From Aaosphaeria pasadenensis (lineage: Eukaryota > Ascomycota > Dothideomycetes > Pleosporales): a stretch of 64,000 nucleotides of DNA. The stretch is taken from the NCBI GenBank assembly GCA_022813625.1, contig JAKLMB010000005.1, forward strand, positions 1,581,395-1,645,394, in the 5' to 3' direction. Below the pieces are notes generated by a model that worked only from the letters and a program-made list of their open reading frames with translations, ran no database searches and had not been told where the DNA came from. The position numbers and the translations under genes are program-made. This document shows positions 1-11,389 of the stretch, piece after piece (position 1 is the first letter of the stretch; the number at the start of each line of letters is the position of its first letter).

Positions 1-1
1 T

Positions 2-2401
2 GGGAAATCGACATTAGCTATTATGGCATCTGCTGCATCGAATCGTCGTGTTGTAGACATCGAAAGTCTCTTCCATGAAGCCACAGGATTCTCTACTGCG
101 AAATATAGGAAGCAGTTCGGCGCCTCCAATCACAACCTTAGACAGGAGGAGATATTGAGAAATGCGCTACATGTTCACGACACTGGTGCCATCATAGTAT
201 GCAATGGAAGCTCTCTGGAACGAAGTGGGCAAGCACTTCTTCAGGAATTTTCCAAAACGCACCCGATTATACATATTGTTCGAGACCTGGAAAGTGTCCA
301 TCAGTATCTTGAAGTTTTGGAAATGTCCAAATTACAAGACCTCGTCGCCTTCAGTGGACCAATATTCAGGCGTTGTTCCAACTACGAATTCTACAATATG
401 ACAGAAACGAAAGTCGCATTCTCTGTCGCCCCCGCCAATCAATCATCTGTACCTGCATTTCTCACGCTAAAGCGTGCTGAAAGGACCTTTCTCAAATTCC
501 TCTCTTTGGTCACCGCTGAAGAGCACATAAAACAAGGCCAATCGAATCCCATGGCACCGTTTGAGCCAGGGTTTCCGCTTTCTGAAGTGGCTACGGAGTT
601 GCGGAAGTATACATGTGCAGTACAGACACCGCTCTCTGTACTGCTGTCAGAATCTGTGGATATTGAAGAACTTGAATTTGGTTCTGATGCGTTCGAGATT
701 GTGATTGATCCAGTCGAACTAGATTCTCAATCACCAAGACTTTCGCTACAACGAGCGGAAGATATAAGTCGATCCGTATCCCGTGTCCGTCGAAGCACAG
801 TGGTCCCTATCATCTATCATGTCAGGCCCGTTTCGTGGCAAACGTCGACGAGGGAGTCTTATCTCGAGCATGTTCGCCATGGACTTCGATTGGCTGCAGA
901 ATTTGCTACCATTGATCTATCACTTGACGAGGAATCCATCATTAACATAATCAAATTGAGAGGACCAACTAAAATCATTGGGCATCTACACGCTGCATTA
1001 CCTTGGCACAACAGCTTCTGGACGGAAAAGTACGAGAATGCGATGCGCTTAGGCTGTACTGCTGTCCGCTTTACTCGACCGGCAAACTTTATGGATGACA
1101 ATGCCGCCATCCAGAGCTTCAGAAACAAAATCGGCGAGCTGCCCAGGACCATACCATTGATATGCTTCAACACAGGCCGAGCCGGCCGCCGCTCGGCATG
1201 TTTCAATCAAGTACTCACAAGTGTCATCCCAGAGAGCCTGCGGGACAGCCCTGGGTTCGCGGACCTGGTGAAGCGCGATCCGGAGACATCTTGGCTCACA
1301 GCACGCGAAGCAACGCATGCATTATACGCCTCATTCACTTATGATCCAATGAAGATACACATTCTAGGTGCTAGTAGCGGGTATAGCTTGTCGCCTGCAA
1401 TGCATAATGCGGCCTACAAAGCATGTGGAATGCCACATAACTTCCGCGCACTCGAGACAACTACCCTCAATTCTCTCCAAGAGCTCGTCTTAGATCCGCA
1501 CTTCGCTGGTGCGGCGATCAGTTTGCCCTTCAAGATTGAAGTCATATCACTTACACACTCAATAAGTCGGCATGCCCGGGCGATTGGTGCAGTAAATACT
1601 CTTATACCTGTACGCCATCTCAATGAGGATCACAGTATGCCAGAGGATCTGGATCTCTTTCAAGAGCGTAATCAAGCTGGGCCCATCCAAGCTTTGTATG
1701 GCGAAAATACCGACTGGATTGGAATCCGAGCCTGTATAAGACGTGGTTTATCACCTGCGAATGCTGTACGGCCGAGTACATGTGGTCTGCTCATCGGAGC
1801 CGGAGGCATGGCACGAGCAGCGACCTATGCTATGTTGCAACTCGGGGTGAAGAACATAGTGATTTACAATCGGACATACTCGAATGCTGAGAAACTTGTT
1901 GCCCACTTCAGCCGTCTTACCTCGTCAAGCTCCAGCACAAAATTGTTTCCAAAAGCGTCTGGTCAAGGCGCACAGCCAACCTTCCGTATTTTGGAATCCC
2001 GAGATTCGCCATGGCCGTCTGATCTTCGCAACCCAACCATAATCTTATCATGCATTCCTACTCATCCTGTTGGCGATAGTCCTGCTCCGGAGTTCACTTT
2101 GCCCCCAGCTTGGATGCAAAGTAGTAGTGGAGGAGTGGTGCTAGAGTTGGCCTACCGAACTTTGAATACACCACTAATGAAGCAAGTGCGGGCTCGAAGT
2201 TCGCAGTCATGGATCTGCCTGGATGGGCTTGATCTTCTTCCTGAGCAAGGTTTTGCACAATTTGAGTTATTCACTGGCAAACGTGCGCCACGAAGAATCA
2301 TGAGGGAAGAAGTGTTGCGGTCATGGAGAGACGAGCGAGGGGAATCTGATCCGGGTATGGTGCAGACAAGATTGGAAGCCATCGACGACCAAGAACCATA
2401 A
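2..2401 (+). CDS. qutR: Quinate repressor-like protein (QutR/Qa-1S family), 5'-truncated by window edge
   Basis: Homologue of the three C-terminal domains of the pentafunctional AROM protein. In fungi such proteins repress quinate catabolism genes by acting on the activator QutA/Qa-1F. The reading frame is open from base 2, which gives 799 visible residues. The first visible residues, GKSTLAIMAS, are the end of a shikimate-kinase-type P-loop, so the gene starts upstream and the ATG at 23 is internal. Order: shikimate-kinase-like region (about 1-180), type I dehydroquinase-like region (about 190-430), shikimate-dehydrogenase-like region (about 440-790) with SLSPAMHNAAYKACG, GENTDWIGI and the nucleotide-binding GAGGMARAA. 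The fusion without the DHQ synthase and EPSP synthase parts, and the degenerate dehydroquinase part, favour a repressor over an enzyme. A moonlighting AROM-like enzyme remains possible. The quinate cluster itself, if linked, lies outside the window. Confidence 0.85.
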   Translation, partial: GKSTLAIMASAASNRRVVDIESLFHEATGFSTAKYRKQFGASNHNLRQEEILRNALHVHDTGAIIVCNGSSLERSGQALLQEFSKTHPIIHIVRDLESVHQYLEVLEMSKLQDLVAFSGPIFRRCSNYEFYNMTETKVAFSVAPANQSSVPAFLTLKRAERTFLKFLSLVTAEEHIKQGQSNPMAPFEPGFPLSEVATELRKYTCAVQTPLSVLLSESVDIEELEFGSDAFEIVIDPVELDSQSPRLSLQRAEDISRSVSRVRRSTVVPIIYHVRPVSWQTSTRESYLEHVRHGLRLAAEFATIDLSLDEESIINIIKLRGPTKIIGHLHAALPWHNSFWTEKYENAMRLGCTAVRFTRPANFMDDNAAIQSFRNKIGELPRTIPLICFNTGRAGRRSACFNQVLTSVIPESLRDSPGFADLVKRDPETSWLTAREATHALYASFTYDPMKIHILGASSGYSLSPAMHNAAYKACGMPHNFRALETTTLNSLQELVLDPHFAGAAISLPFKIEVISLTHSISRHARAIGAVNTLIPVRHLNEDHSMPEDLDLFQERNQAGPIQALYGENTDWIGIRACIRRGLSPANAVRPSTCGLLIGAGGMARAATYAMLQLGVKNIVIYNRTYSNAEKLVAHFSRLTSSSSSTKLFPKASGQGAQPTFRILESRDSPWPSDLRNPTIILSCIPTHPVGDSPAPEFTLPPAWMQSSSGGVVLELAYRTLNTPLMKQVRARSSQSWICLDGLDLLPEQGFAQFELFTGKRAPRRIMREEVLRSWRDERGESDPGMVQTRLEAIDDQEP

Positions 2402-2721
2402 TGTAGATTCCTTCACATGCAATGACAACAAAAAATAAATAGTAAGCACTTTCACCTGTGTTGCTTCCTATGTTTTGAAATGTGTCTGGTATTTCTACGA
2501 ATACAGTGCCACCTTAGCATTCGGGCAAGTACAATCCTGGTGCAGATCAATGGTCAGGGCGCACGTGCCATCCGATCTCAATTGCTATGACACGCGCGCG
2601 CAAGCAACAGAGCGCGTACACAACATTTTACGACTAGATATCACGGTATCTTCTATGCAACCAACGTCCGCCGCACGCGTTTTCTATTATGCTCCCCTAA
2701 AATACCATTAAACATAGGCCC

Positions 2722-5317
2722 ATGAGTGCGCGCCGGCCTCCCCAACCGATTCCCCCGCCCTCAGCGAACATTGTTGGTTCCGGGACAAAGTACAGGTACA
2801 TCACCAAAGCTGGAGCCGATGACGACTTGGATGTCACCATGGATAAACAGGCACAAGACGACGACACGCAAGATTCCGGTTCAATTGTGTCCGGCCTCAC
2901 ATCTCTGGGAAGCGGCGACGACGACTTTGAGCGGCTCATGTTACAAAATGAGCGTGACCAGAGGCAGCTAAAAGATGCGCTGCGTGGCGACTTCAGACCA
3001 TTTTCAAAAGCAAGATCACACCCTCGTGTGGGCCTGACGCTGGACAATTTGGAGAGAAACAACGCACAACAAGATTCGCGTTCCGGCGCAGGCAACTTGG
3101 TCAAGAGGGAGAGCCCACAGAGTAGCAATGGTTCAGCACGAGCAGACCCTCCAATACACGCACCTAGGGAGTGGGGACGGAAAGGCAGAGTCAAACGGAA
3201 TTGGCTGCGGGCTATAGCATCCGAGGACCAAACAAGGTCTCCAGAGGCCCCCAACCATTTCGCCGATGAGGAGACTCCCCGACAGTCGAGCTATGCGCCA
3301 GAAGATTTACCATTACCTTCGATCGAAGACAGCCCGCTTTCACACAAAGGTTCCTCTCGAAATACGCCGAACTCGACACGCCGAAAATCATTTGATACAC
3401 AGGAGGATTCTGATCTCGATTCTTCAATAGACTTCAACGAGGCATCGCTGATTGCTTCCACTCCATACGTCCCACGAAGTACAGTTTTAGATGATATTAG
3501 GCAGAGGGAAATGGAAACGCTGCGAGAGCAGGCCCTCACGACGAATCGCCTCGACCGAATCCGAGAGACCTCGCCTGAAGAAACCCGCCCGCGATCTTCG
3601 TCCAAACAAGTCCCCGACCGATCGGAGAACTTACGGCCGGCACAAGCCCTGCGAGAGGGTACACCGGAAGCGAGGGTACGGATGAGAAGAAACTCATGGA
3701 AGACTATTGGAAAATCGCCTGCAGTGATTGGTGAAGGTGGGCAACAGCCCACAATCTCCCCAATCACTGTTTACAAAACAAACTCTGAAGGGATTGAGAT
3801 AGTTGAAGCCCGTACCCAAGTGAATGCGCGACCAAGCCCTCAGCGTCCCGGCTCCAACAAAAGAGAAGATTCGCACGAACTGTTACGGCGACTTGCACGC
3901 GTCTCAAATACACCAAGCCCCGGCCGACCGAACGCTCAAAGACCCCAGACAGCACCCGCAAAACAATCCGAGTCGCCCTCTCCCCTTGCCCTACACTCCA
4001 AACACACCACTAATATATCACAATCACACAAACATAGGCCAGAGTCCACTGCTGAACCTATGCCCGCTCATCAAAAGCGGGGTAGAGATCCTCAGTCAGT
4101 GAATACAGAAGCGGGAGGTGGAGCTTCCCCGGTATCAATCAAAAGGCAGGAATCGGTGGACATCGAAGCCACACCTGTTCCAACGTCTTCGAAATTGAGT
4201 GCGACGACACCCAGAGTGACTGGTGCCTGGGTAGACACCCCAGCTCCTCGTACGATCCCGCGACCTGCTCGATCACAGTCTAATTCTCCTGTGAGACCAA
4301 CAAAGCCTGAGGATCCAAGCAACTCTTCTCATGGAAAGCAAGGTCCTGAAGTTGCACAGGCGGAATCTGAAGGTGTATACGAACTGGAAAGAACGCGACC
4401 AAGCATGCCGGGTTCTGCTCTTGAGGCTATCGTAGAAGAAGCCAGGGCGAACGGGAAGCGAGCACAGGATCAGGACAGCTTCGGAGATTCGACCATCAAC
4501 TCATTGGAAGAATTAATCAGACCGGGATCGGGCGTAGACCAGGCTGGAGACATTGATGACGATACTTTACTAGGCCTCCAGCTTCCGACCGAGCCACCAC
4601 GGAACGAAGCTGAACGGCAGAGACAGCAAGAACTTACCCAGCTCCATCTAATGAATCAAAGATTACGCGCTGCGCGAACAAGTGTTCGGGATGCCAGCCG
4701 TGGAATGACGAGGGTCGAGCATCGCGTGGAACATATTGAAGAGAATGGTGAGAAGATCAGGGTTATATATCGCGACTGTCCCTGCGCTGGTCAAGGGCAC
4801 CATGGTCCTTGGATTATTGCTTGGATGAATTTCAAGCGTCTCTTCCGCGATCCACAAGTACGAAGGCGTGCTGGTCTTACCTGGCTTAGCATTATGCTTA
4901 TCACACTATTCACGTGGTATCTGACGGAATGCATTGCGTGGTATGTTGCCACATGGCAGTCGCTGCTCATGACACTGCGAGAATAAGTTATACTGACATC
5001 GTCATAGTGAACAATATTGTCATAAGCTCTATGCCTCGTCAATGATAGGATATGGTGTCGATCCAAATGCCCCACGATTTCCTTTCGTGATTCCAACGCT
5101 TCTGTACCGATGGACCATCAAACCGTGGTGGCCATTTGTCTGGTCGTACATTGGCCCCATAGTATTGGCCGTCTACCAAACCATTATCGAGGATGAGGCT
5201 GTAAAGCCTAGCGCAACAGCAACCGCACGTCGCTTTGCAACCACTGTCCTCCAGCGTGCAAGTGCGACAGATGCCTTTGAGTCCGACTTCAGGATAAGCG
5301 ACGACGAGATGATATAG
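2722..5317 (+). CDS. Fungal membrane-anchored protein of unknown function
   Basis: Two exons, 2722-4940 and 5008-5317, give 842 aa. The 67-nt intron has donor GTATGT, a CTGAC branch site and acceptor TAG. It removes an in-frame stop and joins ...ECIAW-C-EQYCHKLYASSM. The first 640 or so residues are low-complexity, acidic then Ser/Pro/Arg-rich, and probably disordered. A charged, helix-prone segment follows (about 625-690, rich in E/R/Q), then hydrophobic stretches near residues 715-740 and 780-810 that look like two membrane segments, and a short acidic C-terminus. This suggests a tail-anchored or hairpin-anchored protein with a long cytosolic or nucleoplasmic N-terminal region, for example at the ER or nuclear envelope; that is inference only. 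I do not recognise a named family. The ATG is the first in the long frame. Confidence 0.75.
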
Positions 5318-7124
5318 GTATTTTTTGCTTAGGCAGCACTCGTTACACCACCTCTATTATCTTTCTGCATATGGGCCGGAGTTTCAAGGGGAAAAGCTTG
5401 AGCGAGGTGTTCTGGGATTATTTGTTTACATATCCTTTTTGGCACCACTACAAACATTATTTGTACTTTGATCAGGGTTTTGGGCATCAATTCGCGGCAT
5501 ACCAGGCGGCTTTGCATTATTGGCTAATTGCATGACCGAGAGAGACACAGCATGGCAGAGCATTCATACTCGTAGCAATAAATTACTACATCGTATCCCC
5601 TCACTGCATTTCCATCTGCAGGCTTACAAGCAAGTACAAAACTTTGTCGATTGTCGATTTGATCTAGAACGTCGATGGATGGACAAAATGGAACATCTTT
5701 TGGGCTTAGCGGCTTGGCTACCGAGTAATGCTCGATTTCCCAATCCGTAGATGGGATAAAATAATGAATCAGAGTACCGTAGTCCCATAGGCCATGCGAG
5801 TAAGAGGGAGTTGACTATGTTGTTCTTGTCTTGTTACCTCGTCCTCGAAATAGTAGGCATAAATATAGGAATCAGTTGACAGAGACTGCCTTATTCACGG
5901 CAAAAGTGTAAAAGCCTTGATCCATTGCAGTGGCTGTTGTCAGCTTCTCCGCGCATACATGAAACGAAAAGGAAGAACGGTGACGATTACATATTCCACT
6001 TCAGGGCGATTTTCGCAAGGTGCATGCATAGCCCGCCATGCGGATCTCCGATTTGATTGCTCTCGCGAGTCTACGAGCGCAAATGGCGTGCTGCATGGCA
6101 CTCGAATATCCACCAGACGGGGCACAGCTCCAAGGCACGCCAATGAACCAGGACTCCCCGCAGATTGGTTCACCCCTCGCGATGTCGGCACGCACGATCC
6201 GTTCGACGAGTATTTGATGTGTGTATCGTGACTGTGGGCCGCGTAGGCACGCTGATGCTGGCTCGAGTGGAGGAGTTGATGGCGCGCTGGGCGTGTCTTG
6301 TTTGAGCAGATCGTCGACGTCTGCCAAGTTGTTCCAGGGCCATTTTACCCCACAGAAAGCCCCATGGACTGTCTGTTTGGGTCCTTGATCCATCCCAACT
6401 CGGGTAGACCGGGATTCAGCTACCAACCTCACCTCACTCCATCATCAAAGAATTCGTCTGGTGTTTTGGACATTATTCAGACCCAATTCAATGTTGCCAA
6501 TGGAAAACACGGTCATGAATCTACGACAAAGTGGACAAAACTCGCCGAAACCCAGCGACTCATTCACATCGCCCTTAGACTCTTGTGACACAAGAGATGA
6601 GCTGATATATCCATACATCACCACTTCATATATCCGGACTGTGACGCAAAATCCTCGTTAGTTCCACCTGCAGTCCCGTAGCAGCGGGCCTAACCGTATG
6701 TGGGTCAGCATTATGAACGATGCTCCTGTTAGCCAAGGGCCTGTCTTTCTTCATCACCAGCATCGCTAGCACTTCACTGCCACTTCAGAGCTTGGCCACC
6801 AGTGATTGTACCCAGGTTAAGCGCAAGGATTGTATGATGAGCCATATGCCATGGACCTTCGCCCATGGCTAGGCTGGCTCGTGCTTCACTCATTGGTGCG
6901 TATCCGAAGGTTTGACGTGGACTTTGGATGTCGCCAGGGTGACTAGCAGGCTTTGTCTTGGAGAAGATGGCGAAAGCTGGTTTTCAAGGAAGAATAGCAT
7001 ACTTAAGGTGGAATTCCCCTCTTTTGGAGCATCACCTGCTCAATTGGCCTCGTCCTTTGCCTGTCTTCCTCAATCGTGCACATTCTCATCAATTGACTCT
7101 CAAGGAACGTCCAATTGTAACACA
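5318..7124. other. Intergenic region, no supported gene
   Basis: Only short frames of up to about 140 codons without splice support or recognisable motifs. The last 100-200 bases before 7125 are pyrimidine-rich and probably contain the promoter and leader of the fasciclin gene. I see no repeat or RNA gene here. Confidence 0.5.
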
Positions 7125-8408
7125 ATGCAGTTCAAGCACCTTTCTCTCCTCGCGCTTGCGAGCTATGTTGCCGCTCAGGAGAACAATCAAACTGTGCAAG
7201 ATCTGAACGCTACATTGACTGGTCAGGAAAACCTCTCGAACTTGACTACTTTCCTTTCGGCCGATCCGCAATTGCTTGCGACTCTCTCGAACGCGACCAA
7301 CATTACGATTCTTGCTCCTTCGAACGATGCTTTCAATAAGCTTGCAGAGTCGCCAGCATTCCAGGAGCTTGCCGGTGACCCTGCTGCCGTTGCTGCTTTA
7401 CTCACCTACCATGTCTTGAACGGAACCATCCCTGCATCGGCAATCACAAACACTAGCACGTTCGTGCCGACTCTTTTGACTGACGAACAATTCACCAATG
7501 TCACCGGTGGACAAGTCGTTGAGGCTCTTGTAGTTGGAAACGAGACCGTCTTCTACTCTGGGCTTCTGCAGAATGCCACTGTCTCCCAAGCTGTATGTTT
7601 GCGCACCGCAACAGATACTCATTGTCAGTCGACTAATCACATGATCTGTAGGATGTAAACTTCACCGGTGGTGTCATTCACATCATTGACTCTGTCCTCA
7701 CTCTTCCTTTGGATCTCCTTGACACTGCCAATGCCGCCAACCTGACCGCCGTACGCGGTGCTATCAATGCCACCGATCTCATCGATGTTGTCAACTACAC
7801 TCCCGATGTTACCATCTTTGCTCCTACCAACGAGGCTTTCCAGTCCATTGGCTCCGCTTTTGAGAATGCCACTGACATTCTCGGTTCGGTGCTCGCTTAC
7901 CATCTCATCAATGGCACTGTTGGATACTCCAACACTCTTGAGAACGGCACCTCCCTCCAGACCGCCAATGGCGCTAACTTGACCATCACCATCGATGGCA
8001 ATGGCACTGTCTTCGTTAACTCCGCTCGCGTCGTCGTTCCCAACGTCTTGATCGCGAACGGTGTCGTCCATATCATCGACGAGTAAGTTTCCATCTGCCA
8101 AAATCTCCAATTGACTATACTAATGCACCCCCAGGGTCCTCAACCCCAACAACACCAACACCCCCGAACCCAGCGCCACCGAGGGTGTTCCCGCATTCTC
8201 TGGCACCCCCGTCAGCGAAGTCCCCTTCATCTCCGGCCAGCCCACTCCCACCACCCAGATCAACCCCACTGGTGAGGGACCCGGCCCTGCCTCCACCAAC
8301 GCCGGTGAGACTTCTTCGTCAACTGGTGCTGCCATGCCCATGAAGACCGGTGCTGTTGGTGCCGCCGCCCTCTTTGGCGCCGTCGGTGCTGTCATGGCTG
8401 GCATGTAA
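7125..8408 (+). CDS. Fasciclin (FAS1) domain protein with GPI-type C-terminus
   Basis: Three exons, 7125-7592, 7652-8082 and 8135-8408, give 390 aa. Introns of 59 and 52 nt have GTATGT/GTAAGT donors, branch sites GACTAAT and TACTAAT, and AG acceptors. The start MQFKHLSLLALASYVAAQ is a classic signal peptide, so I prefer this ATG over the one at 6912 in the same frame. Two FAS1 domains follow (about 30-165 and 170-310), each with the conserved motif types TILAPSNDAF / TIFAPTNEAF and YHVLNGT / YHLINGT. NxT/S sequons are frequent. A Pro/Thr/Ser-rich linker leads to a small-residue hydrophobic tail (TGAVGAAALFGAVGAVMAGM) typical of a GPI-attachment signal. The product is probably a secreted, plasma-membrane or cell-wall glycoprotein involved in adhesion. 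Other fungal FAS1 proteins affect adhesion or virulence, but no specific function can be claimed here. Confidence 0.93.
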
Positions 8409-8840
8409 GCATTTTGATGTGCTCGTACCCTAACAAAAGAAACGGAATGGCAAATCGAAGTCTTTTCTGCTTGATAGGGAAGTGAGAACGACTAATGGGA
8501 ATGAGTGATGTTGGGCTTCTTTTCTGATTGGATATTCGATGTTTTTTTTTGGTTTTACGATCGTTATGGGCTTTTTGTAGTATACCTTTCTCGCTATAAA
8601 TAAATCCTAATTCCGAACTATCTTTCGATTTGATCTAACCTGATCTGATGTTCTCTGTTCCCTCACGATGAATCAATCATATGTGGAACCTCCCAACCAA
8701 CATAGCTCTTCATCCCATCAAAAAGCAAATTCAAACCTGAACTCCTACGCCATAATAATCAAATTAGCAAATCTGTCACATCATCAACACATTTTCAAAC
8801 ACCTTCCCCAAAATCTCCACCACCTACCTCACTCTTAACC

Positions 8841-9086
8841 CTACATAATCACGCCAGCGTAAAAAGGGTCACTCATAGCAATCTGCCTCTCCGCAACGTG
8901 CCTTGCCTCTCTCCTCCGCTCATTGGCGGCCCCCTCATCGTGCCGAATGAGACAACGCGTGGACTCTGAGAACCGGCGTCGCGACAGCGCTTGGTGTCGT
9001 TGTTGTCGGCGGATTGTCGCGCCCCGGTATAGGACGAGGATGTTGGAGAAGACTTTGCGGACGGAGGCGCCGCGTTTGGGTGGCAT
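8841..9086 (-). CDS. Candidate small basic protein, 81 aa
   Basis: Uninterrupted minus-strand frame starting MPPKRGASVRKVFSNILVLY and ending DPFYAGVIM. It is strongly basic in the first 45 residues (many Arg/Gln/His) and mixed-charge later (NERRREARHVAERQ). The ATG follows an A/C-rich, T-poor leader (ACCAAACAA) as expected of a fungal start. Third codon positions are C/G-rich in the first half, like the neighbouring genes and unlike the flanking DNA. No known domain is recognised. It sits alone between the fasciclin gene and ISA2. It could be a real small conserved protein or a chance frame; conservation would decide. Confidence 0.4.
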   Translation of the reverse strand: MPPKRGASVRKVFSNILVLYRGATIRRQQRHQALSRRRFSESTRCLIRHDEGAANERRREARHVAERQIAMSDPFYAGVIM

Positions 9087-9876
9087 TTGTTTGGTCGTGG
9101 GGGTTTGTTTTTGTGGTTTCTTGTTGGGGGTTTGGGACGGTGGGGTATTGTGTTTGTATTGTCCTCAGATTTGGAAGAGAGAGGATGGTTTGGTTAATTA
9201 TGAAGGGAAATGCGCAGGAGACTTTAGAGAAGAGAAAGAGAGGTGTGTGTATTATGTGTATGTGTGACTGTGTGACTGTGCGCAAGAAAAGCAAGTTTGA
9301 AACCATGATTTAGTGATAACTATGGCTGCAACGTGGAGAGCTGCCATTGTCGATTCTCTATCGTCAGCTATGAATAGGGCTGGCTTGGTTAGCTGAGCAC
9401 GGCGGCCATGCCGGCCAATTATTCATTTGTTGCGTTCTTAGGCGCTCATGGCGGGGAGAGTGAGACGATGTGAGAGGTTCAGCTCAGCTCTTGGCTGCTT
9501 CGCACGCCAGGAGATTTCTGGCCTGTCGTCGAGGTGGGTTCAGCCACGACTGCGACAAGAGCTGCTCGACTTTGTGGGTGGGGTTTGGGGTTAATATGGG
9601 GAGCGAATTGAGGCTTGGTTCGCGGTGTGGCTGTTAAAGCTGAATATACTTTGCTGTGTTGCTTACTAGATATTCTACGAGCTGCGCAGCACGTCTTTGG
9701 TGTCTTTGGTGTCTTGGTGGTCGGAATGTCCGATGTAAAAAGAAGTCCAAATTCATCCTGTATGTTATAAGGATGAGTTTTAAGACTTAACCCGCCATTT
9801 TTGATTAATTCAGTTCACTACAATATCAATCTTTCCTTCCCATTAATCAGTAATATAATCACAACATAACAACAAA

Positions 9877-10141
9877 ATGAGTTTAGCTGCATCATTACTG
9901 CTCAAGTCGCTATCCATATTGACGGCATCAAGTCTAGGAGACTACTGCACAAATGTAAGAAATAAGACTTTTCTCTCTCTTTTAGGCTATTGATACTGAT
10001 TCACCATGGAAGGTGACGGCCGTCAACCCAGATATGCTCCCGCCTTCGCCACAAGTTGTCTCGAATTACACTTTATCAGCAAAGGAGAATGAACCAAGAC
10101 ACATAGAGTATACGACACAAAGCCAACGGATATCAACTTAA
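9877..10141 (+). pseudogene. Possible small secreted protein or truncated gene relic
   Basis: An ATG at 9877 opens a frame beginning MSLAASLLLKSLSILTASS, which looks like a signal peptide, then GDYCTN up to a GTAAGA donor at 9955. Joining to the AG at 10012 (58-nt intron) or to the AG at 9985 (31-nt gap) both continue the same frame to the TAA at 10139-10141, giving about 68 or 77 aa with an NYT sequon. The region is AT-rich and the product ends abruptly without a recognisable fold, so it may be a decayed N-terminus of a secreted enzyme. Two acceptors leading to one frame is suggestive but not proof. Confidence 0.3.
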
Positions 10142-10711
10142 GGGGTGTTCGTTACTTGGGGACTCCAGGCTTACAGGGCCGTAAAGGATGAAGAATCATG
10201 ATCCGTAATCAAAAGACGCCATAGATGGACGTTGGTGACTAGTTCAGGAATTGCGATATGTGGGACGTTGAATGAAGTAATGTGGGAACTCCGACGTTCA
10301 GAGGATTTTCATGATGGATATGATAGAAGGAGGAGTTATGGCGTGGATTCGATGATAATCATTTTTGCTATTAAGAATGTATGAAAAGGCTAGATCAGCT
10401 AAACATCTTAAAGACAGGTTTTGGAGAAACTTAAAGGTAGAAGTTATGTTCTTTTTATCTAAAACATTTGCTCTACGTTAATGTTGTGACTTTCTCCTCG
10501 CCCGTGAGTAAGAAAGTATGGTACATTGGATAAGTCCATGCATATTTAAGTTGGTCACCGTCATGTCCATGCTCTTCAACGAGAAATATAAGACTTCAAA
10601 TTGAGGAGGTAACCGGCTCCGATATATCAAGATATCCAGATATTATGCAAGTATCAATTTAAGATATAACCGGTTTCAGAAACGATGATTGGTTGTCCGT
10701 CGTATAGTCGT

Positions 10712-11389
10712 TTACAATTGTATATCGAAACTTGTTCCGCATCCGCAACTGCTCGTAGCTCCGGGGATCCCCGTGACCTTGAACTGACTACCGATCAACT
10801 CCATAGTATAATCCACGGTACTTCCATTCAGTAGCTCCAAGCTAGACTCATCAATCACCACTTTTGCTCCTTTGTCCCCTTCGAATACGGTATCATCCTC
10901 CGCTGCTGGTGAAGTAGATAGATCTGTCAACGACATCAAGTACTGAAAGCCGTGACAGCCGCCAGATTCGACTGTTACTCTAAGCGCGGTATCAGGGTTC
11001 TGATCGCTGGCGGCGATTGCGGAGAGGCGGTTGACGGCGCGCGGAGAGATGGCTATTGACATTGGCGTTCCATCTTCCGCTGTCCTGGGATTGAGAATGG
11101 CGCGCGTTGGGGTGTTATAAGGCACTGAGGAAGACGAAGACTGTTCGGGAGCGGCGGCTGCCACAGCGTAGTTCCGGTGCCATGCCTGCGGGTACGGGGT
11201 TCGAGGAAGTGTCTTAGGAGATGTGCGGGTTGCTGAAGGTGCAAGAAAGTCCAGGTAAAGCGTTTGCGAAGGAGTGGCGGCGGTCATGCGATAGGCTCGC
11301 GATGAGCTGCGCAGTACGCGGGAGGACAGAGTAGTCGGCCTCAACGTAGTTCTGAGACATGAGGTGCACAGTGCAGTTGTAGGTGGCAT
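10712..11389 (-). CDS. ISA2: Mitochondrial iron-sulfur assembly protein Isa2 (A-type, HesB/IscA family)
   Basis: Single exon, 225 aa. A-type Fe-S carrier/scaffold needed with Isa1 and Iba57 for maturation of mitochondrial [4Fe-4S] proteins such as aconitase and lipoate synthase. The N-terminal 110 residues are Ser/Thr/Arg-rich with few acids, as in mitochondrial presequences. The C-terminal half has the family pattern ISPRAVNRL, then ESGGCHGFQY with the first conserved Cys, and the terminal SSCGCGTSF with the Cys-x-Cys pair. All three cluster-binding cysteines are present. The gene diverges from the kynureninase gene, with about 400 bp between the two start codons, so the promoters probably share this interval. 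The alternative, Isa1, is less likely because the GGCHGFQY and terminal SSCGCG context matches Isa2 better. Confidence 0.9.
   Translation of the reverse strand: MPPTTALCTSCLRTTLRPTTLSSRVLRSSSRAYRMTAATPSQTLYLDFLAPSATRTSPKTLPRTPYPQAWHRNYAVAAAAPEQSSSSSVPYNTPTRAILNPRTAEDGTPMSIAISPRAVNRLSAIAASDQNPDTALRVTVESGGCHGFQYLMSLTDLSTSPAAEDDTVFEGDKGAKVVIDESSLELLNGSTVDYTMELIGSQFKVTGIPGATSSCGCGTSFDIQL

Larger units (their letters stand above)
8409..10711. other. Gene-poor interval with weak small-gene candidates
   Basis: Besides the 81-aa minus-strand frame (8841-9086) and the 9877-10141 candidate, nothing is supported. From about 9700 to 10700 the sequence becomes visibly more AT-rich than the flanking genes. 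This could be a degenerate, RIP-like stretch or simply non-coding DNA. No transposon frame or terminal repeat was seen. Confidence 0.45.

Noticed and set aside
2697..3254. 185-codon minus frame
   Set aside because: Exact shadow of the membrane-anchored protein gene; Ser/Leu-rich reading of its antisense strand.
9700..10700. Transposon remnant in the AT-rich stretch
   Set aside because: No transposase or reverse-transcriptase frame, terminal repeats or target-site duplication could be found.
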